Below, piece by piece: positions 1 to 10,448 of a DNA stretch of 64,000 nucleotides. Below the pieces are notes generated by a model that saw nothing but the letters and a program-made list of their open reading frames with translations, ran no database searches and was not told where the DNA came from. Position numbers and translations under genes: made by a program. The stretch's first letter is position 1; every line of letters starts with the position of its first letter. Origin of the DNA: Ciona intestinalis (lineage: Eukaryota > Chordata > Ascidiacea > Phlebobranchia > Cionidae). The stretch is taken from NCBI RefSeq assembly GCF_000224145.3, contig NW_004190416.2, positions 124,001 through 188,000 of the forward strand. Reading direction: 5' to 3'.

Positions 1-219
1 AAATTTTATGGAACACTGGTTTAAAATGTTAATGAACCGCTTATAAAATCTACATTCAGTTGATTTCAGCACTCCTATTTTGTTGCATTCTGTAGTCCTT
101 TAGTGCTGTTTTTTTTTAGATTAAGTAATATAAAAGCATAATAAAATATGCAGAGAAACACTTTAAATAACGGTGAAATACATTTTAATGTTTAATAACG
201 ATAAATAAATACTAAAAAC

Positions 220-1527
220 TTACAGTAACTGATTAAGTACCAATTGACACATTTTTTGTAAACGTGATGAATTCTGATTAATTATTTCTTGCAGTTGTTG
301 CAAACAGGTTGCCGATAGTTTTTTGCCAAAGGTTTTTATAAACGATTGAATAAGCTTTGACAATGTGAATGAATTGGGAACTTTAAAAACACATTCTTCA
401 AGAAATGAAACAAATTGAACCAAAGTTTCAGGAGTTGCTTCAACTTGAGCAGTGATTAGCAGCTGCATAAATGGTAGAATTCCTTCTGGGTTGTCCATTT
501 TTTCCCAGTTGTTTTCCAACACACTTGTTAGTAAGGTGAGCCTGTTTTCTCTGCATCTTTTCACCATATTAGTAAGCAGTAGGACTTGTGCCTTGTTAAA
601 CATAGCTGCTTGTTTTGTAAGTGGAATTACCACTCGGTCAAAAAACATCATGCAGTTACTGTCCGTCATTTCTAAAGCAATACCCAATAACTGTCTCGAG
701 ACCGGCTTCTCAATTTGTTTAAAGTACGGCAGAACAACACAGCTTAGAAGAGCTGACAGTGATGGATCTTTATTTTCTTCTTTGACAGGTCTATGATCTT
801 GAAGCAATTGATCCCACACAGTGTACACTGTACTTGAAATATCAGTTTGGATAGATATATTTATAACAGTATCTAAAAGATATGAATGGTTGACTTGGAT
901 AAGCTCAATAACATCTTGACAATTTCCTTCTTCAAAATGTTTCTTTAATTTTTCTAAAAGATCTCCATAACTTGCATTGGTAGGTTGATTACATGAAGGT
1001 GGTACCTCCATTATAGCTTCTTCTTTTTTAACATCTCCTAATTCAATATTGTTAGTTTCCATACTAGTGTGACAGAATTCTTGTTTAATTTCACAGATCT
1101 TTAAAGGTTCAGCGATGAGGTTTTTGGTTGTATATTTTTGTAAAAGTTTTGCATAGAATTGAAGAGCCTCACTATGATATGCTTCATAATGGGACTGGCA
1201 AGCAACCAGCAAAGGTTGCAGATTTTTAATTTCCCGATTACTGGCATGTGTTAAATGTATTAACCAGGCAAATAGTTTCATTTGTACACCATGTGGCAAA
1301 TGTACAAATCTAGGCTTCATCACCACAGCATTGGTTAATGTGTCTACAAAAGGTAGAGGCATACTGAGATAGTATAGAAGTTGTTGTAAGCCAGGATTTG
1401 GTTGATATATTAAAGAATATTGCGTCTCTTTGAACCATAGTAAAGCAGATTCAATTGGTTGTGTGGCGTAACTCAGTATTTCCAATAGTTCGTTCCATGG
1501 TTCTGCAGACCTTACATTGTTGTTCAT
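220..1527 (-). CDS. FANCE: Fanconi anaemia group E protein-like (FANCE), single exon
   Basis: An uninterrupted 435-residue reading frame. FANCE is a subunit of the nuclear Fanconi core complex and bridges it to FANCD2, whose monoubiquitination starts interstrand crosslink repair. The C-terminal half (about residues 250-435) is an all-helical repeat array whose wording follows the FANCE C-terminal domain as I recall it: a 'LPYFKQIEKPVSRQLL' segment, then a helix with paired leucines and a 'NW..M' stretch, then a basic 'SFIKTFGKKLS' segment near the end. The N-terminal helices (residues 1-150) are followed by an acidic, low-complexity linker (about 150-185), and the family has a poorly conserved linker there too. 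Human FANCE is somewhat longer (about 536 residues). The start is the first in-frame ATG, preceded by a short AT-rich leader. No intron is seen, unlike the intron-rich neighbours. The assignment rests on remembered family pattern, so it is good but not certain. Confidence 0.72.
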   Translation of the reverse strand: MNNNVRSAEPWNELLEILSYATQPIESALLWFKETQYSLIYQPNPGLQQLLYYLSMPLPFVDTLTNAVVMKPRFVHLPHGVQMKLFAWLIHLTHASNREIKNLQPLLVACQSHYEAYHSEALQFYAKLLQKYTTKNLIAEPLKICEIKQEFCHTSMETNNIELGDVKKEEAIMEVPPSCNQPTNASYGDLLEKLKKHFEEGNCQDVIELIQVNHSYLLDTVINISIQTDISSTVYTVWDQLLQDHRPVKEENKDPSLSALLSCVVLPYFKQIEKPVSRQLLGIALEMTDSNCMMFFDRVVIPLTKQAAMFNKAQVLLLTNMVKRCRENRLTLLTSVLENNWEKMDNPEGILPFMQLLITAQVEATPETLVQFVSFLEECVFKVPNSFTLSKLIQSFIKTFGKKLSATCLQQLQEIINQNSSRLQKMCQLVLNQLL

Positions 1528-2136
1528 TATAGGGTAAACTTAATTGCACATTAAACAACAAAAAACTGATTTTCTAATAATGAGTTACACAGTTAAAAAA
1601 GCAATGCATGGGTGCATTTATCATTGCACAGTATAAAGAATAAGTGTAAATAACACTGGAGAAAATGATAGGCCTCCGCATATTTTGAATTGAATTTTAA
1701 AATAGTAAAATAAATCATGTATGTGCTTCCACAGTGGTGCTAAGACACTTCTCTTTTATTAGCTCTCCATGTGTTTTCAAGTGAGGTAATCACATTACTT
1801 AATACGTATATTATTGTACTTTCGTTTTTGCCATAACGGCTGACACATTTGGCACATACCAGTATACCTTCTATAGTTTTTGTTGCCAAACAAAGTTTTC
1901 TTCAGAGTTGGGCTGTTTCAGCCTCCAGTTGAAGAATTGTTTCAGCCACCAGTTAAAGAAATCATATGCAATTATGCATGATCATTTTTATTCAAATAAA
2001 ATAAATATTTGACTTTCAGAGGATTTAAAACCATCATAAGATATAAAGGAATTGTTTGGTGCAATTGCTTCTACATCCTCTCGCTTGGGCCCCCACACAA
2101 TTTGGACAAGACAGTTTATAGCTAAGCAAAAATAGC

Positions 2137-2310
2137 TTATATAGTAGGATGGGGGAAGATGGGACATCTTTTCATTCTATTTTCTCGTACATTTTGGTAG
2201 TAAGCAAAGAACATTCAAAGAATTATAAAACCTTGCCCTCGCGACTTTCATAGACCATTGTTAATTGTTTAAAACACGACCAGGTTATTTATTTATTTTG
2301 TGCTAAAGGG
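2137..2310 (-). mobile_element. MITE-like repeat copy (about 190-bp family), right end decayed
   Basis: Starts with TATATAGTAGGATGGGGGAA and carries the family's internal GTTTAAAACACG block, TTAATTG block and AAAGAATTATAAAAC block. The far terminus is degraded. The orientation label is arbitrary: '-' marks copies in which the GTTTAAAACACGA block lies in the right half. Confidence 0.75.
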
Positions 2311-2788
2311 GTGCTAGTGAGGGAGTGCTACCAAAGGGGCTAGCACCAACTAACAAAATCAACATAATGGACATGACGCTAGAACATGTAGCGATTAATA
2401 CACAAACAAACAAATAACTAATATATATCCCATCGAGTATCGGCTTGACCATGTGTATACACGTTGATGAAAGCATTAAAGTAAACACTGAGCAAAATCA
2501 TTGTAAGCAAAGGAGAAAAAAATAAAAAAAGGCGAAAAAGAGAATTAAGAAAAAAAGTTATTTGAAGGAATTATGTACAATCATTGACAAGGTCAGAGTT
2601 ACTGGCTGTTTTGTAATAGAATAAAAAATAATTTTAATAATCGGCAATATTTTATCTTTAAATTTGTTTATAAACTGAAATAATTTTTTTATTAAATATA
2701 TTTTTTACAACACTGAAAGCGAGCATCGAAATCATCTGTGACGTCAGTTATAAATATTTTTAGAGCATCAGTAACCCCGACCATTTTC

Positions 2789-3030
2789 GAAGGGTAATAC
2801 TAATTTACGGAAATACCCGTGATCCCGTGATTTTCCCGTAACTAAGCATAAAACACATTCCCGTAACTGGTAAATACTTAAAACAAGCCTAAACCACATT
2901 CCCGTAACTGACAAGTACTTAAAAGAAGCTTAACAAACACAACACATTCCCGTAAGTTTCCGTATTCCCGTAAATTAGTTTGCAATTTTCCCGTCTTTTC
3001 CGTATTCCCGTAAATTAGTTTTACCCTTTT
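2789..3030. mobile_element. Inverted-repeat element rich in ATTCCCGTAA
   Basis: The left edge GAAGGGTAATACTAATTTAC and the right edge TAAATTAGTTTTACCCTTTT are imperfect reverse complements over about 26 bases, so this looks like a small non-autonomous DNA element of about 240 bp. The interior repeats the word ATTCCCGTAA several times, and part of the right terminus (TCCGTATTCCCGTAAATTAG) is present twice in tandem. No coding capacity. It is distinct from the abundant 190-bp MITE-like family. Confidence 0.6.
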
Positions 3031-3681
3031 TGAAGATCCAATTTCGGTTTGCGCATCACTTTACATTTACTGTAAACTCAGCAAAGGTAGGAACATTTGT
3101 GGCACACTGTTTTTGTTGCAATTTAGCCAATGTTAATGCTACTGTTTAATGCATGGCTGATTTGTTTTCATTTGACAGTTAAATTCCATAATTTGGTAGC
3201 TTTTAATAAAAATTCCTATTAAAAATACAGTTATTGCCTATGTTTATTTTAAACCAATAGGACATTGTAATAGTATGTAGTAAAAATCTCATGTATTTAA
3301 CCAAATAAAAATATGGTTTACTGAATTATTTCTTCTTACATTGTCTGCATAGGGGCAGGGCACATTACGTTATTTATGCACATAATATACATATATATAT
3401 GTTACAGCTTACTTATGAGCTAATTGTTATCAGTTATATGCATTCTTTCCTATGCTACTTTGTGGTTATTTAGAGCAATGGTTAAACCCTTTGGAAATAC
3501 TGGATAGGTAATTTTTCTTGAATGCATAACCAAATAGGCATTTTTGGTCTGCCTACATTATAGTGATTCAGAGCAATAGAGAATGACAATATATTATACA
3601 GTTTGAACACTTCATATTACACTATTACAGAGTGTAAACTGTTATACTGGATAGGCAATTTTGTGTAATAGGCATCGGTAT

Positions 3682-6600
3682 ATGCTGAACGCTGTAGCAT
3701 GTAAGATGGCATTGAGCAAGCAAGACAGCTCTATGAGTTTGATGCAAAAAGCATTATACCAGCAACACCTGGACCGTCGATTTTGTGACCTCATCGTGAA
3801 GATAAATGATGAGGTGTTTCATATGCACAGTTGCGTGATAGCAGCAGCTTGTCCGAAACTACATGATGTACTACAAGAAAGAAACAATTTTCATTCCGAG
3901 CCGTTAAACCAGGACCTTAAGTATTTTCAGCAAGAGTCTTTTACGCCAACTTGTTTTTCGTTCCTACTAACGTTCATGTATACGGGTAACTTGCAGTGGG
4001 AAAATATGAAAAGCGAAGATATACAAGATGCTTTCATAGCCGCACAATGGTGCGGTTTTGATAAGGTATATTTGTTGTTGAACTTCATGTATAATTATAT
4101 ATATAGCTATAGGCTAATAGGCTATCATAGTTGTTTTTATGTTTCATATATTACTGTAATGAGAAACAAGTTTTAAATCAGTTTTGATATTGTGTAGGTT
4201 TATGTTTTAAATGAAAGAGTTGGATATTCCTAATGATTTATTAATATTTGTTGAATGTTTTGCTGCAGAACGATTTAACTTGTTAGATTTATTGTTAGTC
4301 TGTAATCGAAATCCAAAGTGTATTAAGGTGTATTTTACAAATATATTATGCTGTAAGTTTTGCTGCAAAAATCACCCTTAGAAACTGCATTTAATAGGCA
4401 GATTGGTTGTTATTCTGTGTAATCAAATTCCAAGATATATTGAGTGGTTTGAACTGATCGTTAATAACTTAGATTCTAGTACTAGTAGTATATGTATTAT
4501 GAAGTAATATAATCTTTGATGGTTTATCTTTAGTCAATAATAAATGTTGTCAGAAAAGTGTTACTTTGTTCCATTTCAATGTAAATATGTTTTTAAATAT
4601 AGGAGGATTTTAAGAACAGTTGTTTTGTCGCTTTATCTTGTTTTTTCGTTTAAAATTTTTTTTTAGTTCTCGCTACCCCAATCGAAGAAACAAATAAAGT
4701 TGTTAATATATAGTAAAAATTGTCATTTTTATTTATTATTTTTTAATTTTTTATCCAGATTACCGATGAATGTCGCAAACTGATGACAGAATGCGATGGA
4801 ACGCATAAAGATGCGATCGAACTTTGTGAGAATGGTGAAAGTGAGGAAGGGATTGGTGATACACCAACCACCACAACTACTATGGTTGTGTTGGCAAAAG
4901 ATGATGATGAAGAAATGCAGCAAGTTGTTCCGTATTGTTCAAATGATGATATTGGTGCTGTTGGGTCAGTGAAAAAACTCGCTGGCATGTGCTATGAAGA
5001 CGCAATGCAGAACCAAAACGTGATATACTGTATGTTATGTGCAGAAATGTTCAGCGCAACAGATGATACACTGTTTATAGAGCATATGGAGAAACATGCT
5101 GTTCAATCTGGGATCACTCATCACAGATCTGCAGACACACAGTCTATTAAGTCACTGTTGTCTAAATACAAACCGATTAACAGTGATGATGATGATAATA
5201 TGGAAAACGGGGAGCAAGAAGAAGATATGTCAACAGTAGCAATTTATATTGATGATGAGGACCAGGAATATCAGGATCCAGATGAAAAAGATGTAAAAAA
5301 GAAACGACTCTTCGCGAAATGTTTTAGTTGCCACTATTGTCATAAGCGATTTACTTCTCAGAAGTCAAAGAAAACACATTTAAGGTTTATGTTAAGAATT
5401 TTACCCAACGAACTACTAGCTACTGAATGTAAAAAGGTTACGTTTTTAATAGGAATGGTAATACACCTTGTGCCAAAACTCTTGAACCAGAACACTGAGC
5501 AACTTTTCTTTTTCACATTAACTTTAATATTTGTAGGACAAGGTTTGAACCTAATCACTAAGCCATGTATTTCTTTCGTAGAACCTGGGAAGTCTTTATT
5601 ATAAATCTTGCGCCAAATACAGCGAATGTAACCACTGAGCCACTTATTTCTTCTTTACAATAACTTTAATATTTGCAGGACCTGTAAAGTGAAGTTACAT
5701 CGACAGAACAAAGTTGATGGGGAAGAAGAAGATGATGAGGGGAAGAGAAAGCGTGGATGGAGGGTTAAGGCTGTTCGGAAATCTAAAGCTGTGCCAACGA
5801 AAATGTGGTTGTGTCCAGAATGCCCAACATTGGTGTTTTACAAGAAGCGTGACCAAACAGCGCACATGCGCACACAACATGGAAATACAAAGCAATTTGT
5901 TTGCGAGGAATGCGGTAAAAAGTTTCAGGTAATAGAATATGAGAGATTTAAGTTGTTAAAACAAATAAAAAGATTTTTCTAATATCTTAGAGTAAAAGTG
6001 CTCTTAAAAGTAATTTTGTTTAAAAGTATAGTTTTTTATTTTTTCCTAGTAAAAAAAATAATTTAATTTATTCTCTTGTCTAATAAAAAAAGCTAATTCT
6101 TCTCTTGTCTTGCAGGGTAAAAGTGCTCTTAACTGGCACAGTCGGATACACAGTGGTGAGAAGCCTTATGTTTGCCATCATTGTGGTAAAGCATTTACTG
6201 AGCTAAGGAGTCAGTTAGCTCATGAGAGAGTTCATACAGGGGAACGACCTTTTCTCTGCACAATCTGTGGCAAAGACTTTTCTTTCCGGTATTTTTAAAA
6301 TATATTCCAAGCTTTTTTCAAATATATTCCAAACCTTATTTTAAATATATTCTAAACTTCTTAAATATATTCGAAACTCATCTGGTAAAAAAATTGTAAA
6401 TCACTTGGTATAAAAATGGTTCCTTGATAAAGTCTTATCGAATGGTCAACGAAACATTGAAAATGCACTATGATTTTAAACCAAAGAGCTGCTAAAAGAT
6501 TGTTTACATTATGCCTAGTAGCAAAAGTAACAGAATATGTTTTTAACTGTATATCTATTTTTCTACTTCAGACAATCCCTTTCCCGTCATATGAAGTTTC

Positions 6601-6902
6601 ATGCTGGAGTAAGACCTTACCAATGTAGCATTTGTGGAAAATCGTTTGTCTTAAAACACAACCTCACTGAGCACCAAATTCGACACGAAAAGCACAAGCT
6701 CGTCAAGTGCCAGTCGTGCCTCGAGTCGTTCTATAATCAAGAACTCCTTATGGAACACCGTCGGCATCATCATATGTCAGAAACTGGACCTGATGTCATT
6801 GATATGACAGTGCCCCCACACAAGAGACTACAGATTTCTGATGGAACTGAGCAAGACCAGTACAACATGACGCTTGAAGACGCAATTCTAGAAACATACT
6901 AA
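3682..6902 (+). CDS. BTB/POZ domain zinc-finger protein, five exons
   Basis: Exons about 3682(or 3706)-4065, 4759-5384, 5679-5928, 6116-6288 and 6572-6902. All borders are GT..AG and reading phases agree, giving about 579-587 residues. Exon 1 is a BTB/POZ domain: 'YQQHLDRRFCDLIVKIND', then 'FSFLLTFMYTGNLQW' and 'DAFIAAQWCGF'. Exon 2 is acidic and holds a degenerate C2H2 finger (YCMLC...H...H) and a second finger near its end. Exons 3-5 add six more C2H2-type fingers, several with TGE/SGE(K/R)P-like linkers (HSGEKPY, HTGERPF, HAGVRPY), followed by a short acidic tail. BTB-ZF proteins are nuclear transcription regulators that dimerise through BTB and bind DNA through the fingers. I cannot assign a named orthologue. 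Two in-frame ATGs (3682, 3706) are possible starts. Introns cut inside fingers. Confidence 0.85.
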
Positions 6903-7939
6903 AAGGGATTTAAACTGTAATGTAAAAAACCTTAGAGTTATATTTTGATAGTCGTCAAAACATAATTAAGGCAATTATCTTGTAAATACAGCATTTTTAC
7001 TGTTTCGACTCGCATGTGTTAGCTATAGTGCTCATTTGTTTTGCTTGCTCCTCTGTCATTCACATTGTTGTGTTGTGTATTTGGGCCAATATTTTATTAT
7101 GAGCGTATGTTGTGTGCTCGTAGTATACTAACTGTTATCGTGTACAGTTTCGTACCGAAAACTTGTCTTATTTTTATAGCTTTCTCTCATTGTCTGTACA
7201 ATATCGGAAATAGGCGTAATTTAATTTTAACTCTGGCTTGAAACTCCTAGAATTGAGTTATATATGTAAGTTAGGTAGAGTTATACCCGTGTGTGGGCCT
7301 ATGTAGATTTAGGACAGACTAAGCAAGTTCGGGTATTTCTTAAAGCATAAAACACTCTTACTATATTATTTCAGTAATGTAAAATCCTGTTTTACAGGAG
7401 TCCGTATATAAACGTGTTTATAAAATGACTTTAAACCGCACTGCTATTTTTAATAGTCCCCGTTTATGTCTGGCCGCATAGAGGTCTAAAATGCAAAGAG
7501 CGAACATGTGTAAGATCTGTATGATTCGTTAAGTAGCTTCTAGTTACGAAGAAAGACACCTGGAAGCAGTTCGACCGCTTTTATTCGATATAGGAAGGTT
7601 TTAAGGCGTAATACAAAGATGAATAGTGTCAAGGAACTTCTTAGTTTAAATTGTTTAATGAACGAGTGGTAGTAAACTATAGTAAAGAATCGTCGCCCCA
7701 CGTTGTATGCTAACCATTAACCCCTAACTACCATTCTACCAACCTCTAACACTCTCCACTAGCCTAATCTGTAACCTACTGAAGGATTCTTTACTAGTGC
7801 TAATAAACGTAATGATATTTAAGCACGTTTATTTTGTTTGGAGAATTGGGGATATTTTTTGCAAAAACGTGTATTTACTATTCACAGCGTGAAAAGCAAT
7901 CACTTTAATTTAAAACTGCCTTATCTTTTCTATAGTAAA
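6903..7939. other. Intergenic region: 3' flank and a repeat
   Basis: 3' flank of the BTB-zinc-finger gene and 5' flank of RRP9. AT-rich, with no coding frame I would support. A repeat with CTAACCATTAACCCCTAAC-type text lies at about 7670-7800. An AATAAA sits at 7802-7807, and a TATAG acceptor-like site lies just before the RRP9 ATG. Confidence 0.55.
7670..7800. repeat. 'Taaccattaacccctaac' repeat family copy
   Basis: Contains GCTAACCATTAACCCCTAAC and a CTCTAACACTCTCC block that recur at about 11640-11705 (inverted), 11800-11945 and 13190-13310. It is probably a second short interspersed family. Confidence 0.6.
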
Positions 7940-9614
7940 ATGGTGTTAATTAAAAAGCGTAAGCGAGGAAACAATATTAAAACTGGAAATGCTGGTCATG
8001 CAAAAAAGAAGAAAAATTCGGAAGAAACTGACTCTGATGAAATCTCAAGTGAATCTGAACTGGAAGATAATGATTTGAAGCCTGAGTTACCGATAACAGA
8101 TTCTGAAGATGAAAATGAAACCGCTCAAGAGAAAAAGATGCGGCTTACAAAGAAATACCTTGATGAGCTGCGGACTCTTCAGGAGCAGCGGGAGGATGGA
8201 GTGGATGCAGTTGGAACAAAACTAGAGGAGGAAGTCCTTGATAAAGCTGGAAGATTACAACGAAAAGTTGCCGATAAATTTGCGACACCAACCAGTGACG
8301 ATATCTCAGTTTTAAAAGGCCATCGCTTAACTGTTACCTGCATGGCAGTTTCACAAAATGGGGATATGGTTTTCACTGGGTCAAAAGACTGTTCAATAAT
8401 TAAGTGGGGTCTCAGTACCAAAAAGAAGCTTGCAACAATTCAAGGTGGAAAGAAACTAAAATCCACCAGCAAACACCATACAGGGCATGTGCTGTGTCTG
8501 GCACTAACAAGTGATGGTACCTACCTTGCATCTGGTAGTATAGATAAACTTATACTTATCTGGAGTCCTGAAACATGCAGTCACATCCATACATTCGCAG
8601 GACACCGTGATGGTGTACTTGGCTTGGCTTTTCGAACCAATTCCCACCAATTATTCAGCTCATCTCAAGATCGAACAGTTAAAGTTTGGGACCTTGACAC
8701 TATGGGTTACGTTGAGACCTTATATGGACACCAGGACAGCGTTACTGCATGTGACAGCCTCATTAGAGAAAGATGTGTAACTGCTGGTGGGAGAGATGGC
8801 ACGGTAAGATTCCTATGCTAACATATATATTAATAATATTTATATTGTCAATAATCAATAGTATTTCTGTTTTATGTGGGTGAGGTCTTATACCCTGGCA
8901 TGCCATAGCCCCAAGATTTAGGTCAGAGTTGTCCTATTACCCAATTAACTGACACCTAAGGTGCTACAGCTTATTAGTATTTATCATTTAATTTGGTATC
9001 CTTTGGCTGCCCTAGGCCAATGTGCTGTATAGAAGGTAACTTAATTCTATAGAACTGAATGGATTATATAATTAATAACAACTAAGGCGTATTTACTTTC
9101 TGGTCTCTATAAAGTTTTCCTAATATTTTTTTTGTTACAGATCAGAGTTTGGAAAATTGTGGAAGAATCTCAGTTGGTGTACCATGGGCACACTGGCTCT
9201 GTGGATTGCGTCAAGTTTATAAATGAAGAACACATGATATCAGGATCTGATGATGGATCTATATGTCTTTGGGGAAGCATGAAAAAGCGACCGCTATTCA
9301 CGATAAAAAACGCACACAATTTAGCCGATTCCAGCAGACAAACGTGGATCACTGCAGTTTGTTCAATGAGGAATTCTGATCTTGTTGCTACAGGTTCTTC
9401 TGATGGATATATTAGACTGTGGAAATGCGGGGACAGGAGTCTCTCACCTCTGTTTACTGTTCCTGTGTTAGGATTTGTAAACGATTTAAATTTTGTAAAT
9501 AACGACACCCTTATTGCTGCTGTTGGGCAGGAGCATAAGTTGGGAAGATGGTGGAAATTGAAAGAAAGTAAAAATGTAGTCATGGTGATAAAGCTGCCAG
9601 CTGTAAAAACTTGA
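7940..9614 (+). CDS. RRP9: U3 snoRNP WD40 protein RRP9 (U3-55K)
   Basis: Two exons, 7940-8803 and 9141-9614, joined in phase 0, giving 445 residues (human about 475). RRP9 binds the box B/C element of U3 snoRNA in the nucleolus and is needed for early pre-rRNA processing. The N-terminus is a basic and acidic nuclear tail (KKRKRGNN; runs of Glu/Asp/Ser). The family's conserved pre-propeller helix follows (MRLTKKYLDELRTLQEQRED). WD40 repeats then begin with 'LKGHRLTVTCMAVS' and 'VFTGSKDCSIIKW' and continue with SGSIDKLILIW, SSSQDRTVKVWD, TAGGRDGT/IRVWK, SGSDDGSICLWG and TGSSDGYIRLWK. The chosen ATG lies just after a TATAG acceptor-like site. An AATAAA at 9618-9623 follows the stop almost at once, so the 3' UTR is probably very short. 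Identification is firm. Confidence 0.93.
8872..8962 (-). repeat. SINE-like fragment in the RRP9 intron
   Basis: Reads TGTGGGTGAGGTCTTATACC, then CATGCCATAGCCCCAAG and TTAGGTCAGAGTTG. It is the reverse complement of text seen at 20675-20755 and 56279-56358 (ending ACCTCACCCACATAGAATAG). Part of a dispersed family. Confidence 0.6.
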
Positions 9615-9617
9615 ACT

Positions 9618-9623
9618 AATAAA
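9618..9623 (+). terminator. Poly(A) signal AATAAA for RRP9
   Basis: Canonical AATAAA four bases after the RRP9 stop codon. Confidence 0.6.
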
Positions 9624-10448
9624 GTGTGAATTTTCATGCTGAATCATTATTCCAAATGTGATTTGTTTTTTCGAATACCATATAAGAATACTATTCTGAC
9701 AGTATTTTATTTGTTATTATACCATAAGGGCCAAACTTTTTAAAATGTATAAAGGCAGGGATAGAATAGATGCACATTTCTATGAAATGAATCAAACTTA
9801 TTGGTTTCAATGTTTAGTAATTAATGTAGCGCAGAAAATTCTATGGTAGTCCTGGCGTCCTACCACCCCAGGTTTAGCTTCTATGTATTAGACACTAGAC
9901 AGTAAACAATTTGAAAGGCAAATATGTTACATTAACATTTCATTTGAATTAACAGGTCTGTCGACTGTATAAGCTCTAAATAGCAAATTATAGGTAACAA
10001 AGTAGCTTCTGCAATGTTAAACTCTTGTTGATGACAATGATATTACATGAAGGCACAAAGACAAGAAAGTACAATGATAAAAATCTGGTTCAAAACTTGC
10101 CTAAACATTTACAACAGTAACTGCTTGACAAAATGTTCTGGCCCTTTAAAGTGTCCAATATTTTATACATTGAGTGAGACCCAGCCAAAATGAATAAGTT
10201 ATATATCTTCATACACTTTAGTTACGCAGGGTTTAAATTGATACATTTGTCTTTTATCTTTTCACTTTTTAAAGTTAAGGTATAGAATATAATTTATGTT
10301 TAATCTGCGTTTAGGATTTGTCTATTCAGTTTTTTAGAGCAAGTATAGAATAAATGTTCATTCCGGCAATAGTTAGTACATCTAAATAAAAGACGGTATA
10401 CATTGCATACAGCCACACAAAAAAAGAAAAGATTAAAGATAAAACATG
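9624..10448. other. Convergent intergenic region, nothing else seen
   Basis: AT-rich spacer between the 3' ends of RRP9 (plus) and SNAP29 (minus). No coding frame, RNA gene or clear repeat. Confidence 0.5.

Larger units (their letters stand above)
1528..3681. other. Divergent intergenic region with repeats, no gene seen
   Basis: About 2.1 kb between the divergent FANCE-like and BTB-zinc-finger genes. It holds a MITE-like copy (2137-2310) and a separate inverted-repeat-ended element (2789-3030). The rest is AT-rich with no credible coding frame. Promoters for both flanking genes must lie here, but I see no motif that places them. Confidence 0.6.

Noticed and set aside
7802-7807. AATAAA as the poly(A) signal of the BTB zinc-finger gene
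   Set aside because: It is 900 bases past the stop and only about 130 bases before the RRP9 start. Possible, but chance occurrence in AT-rich DNA is as likely.
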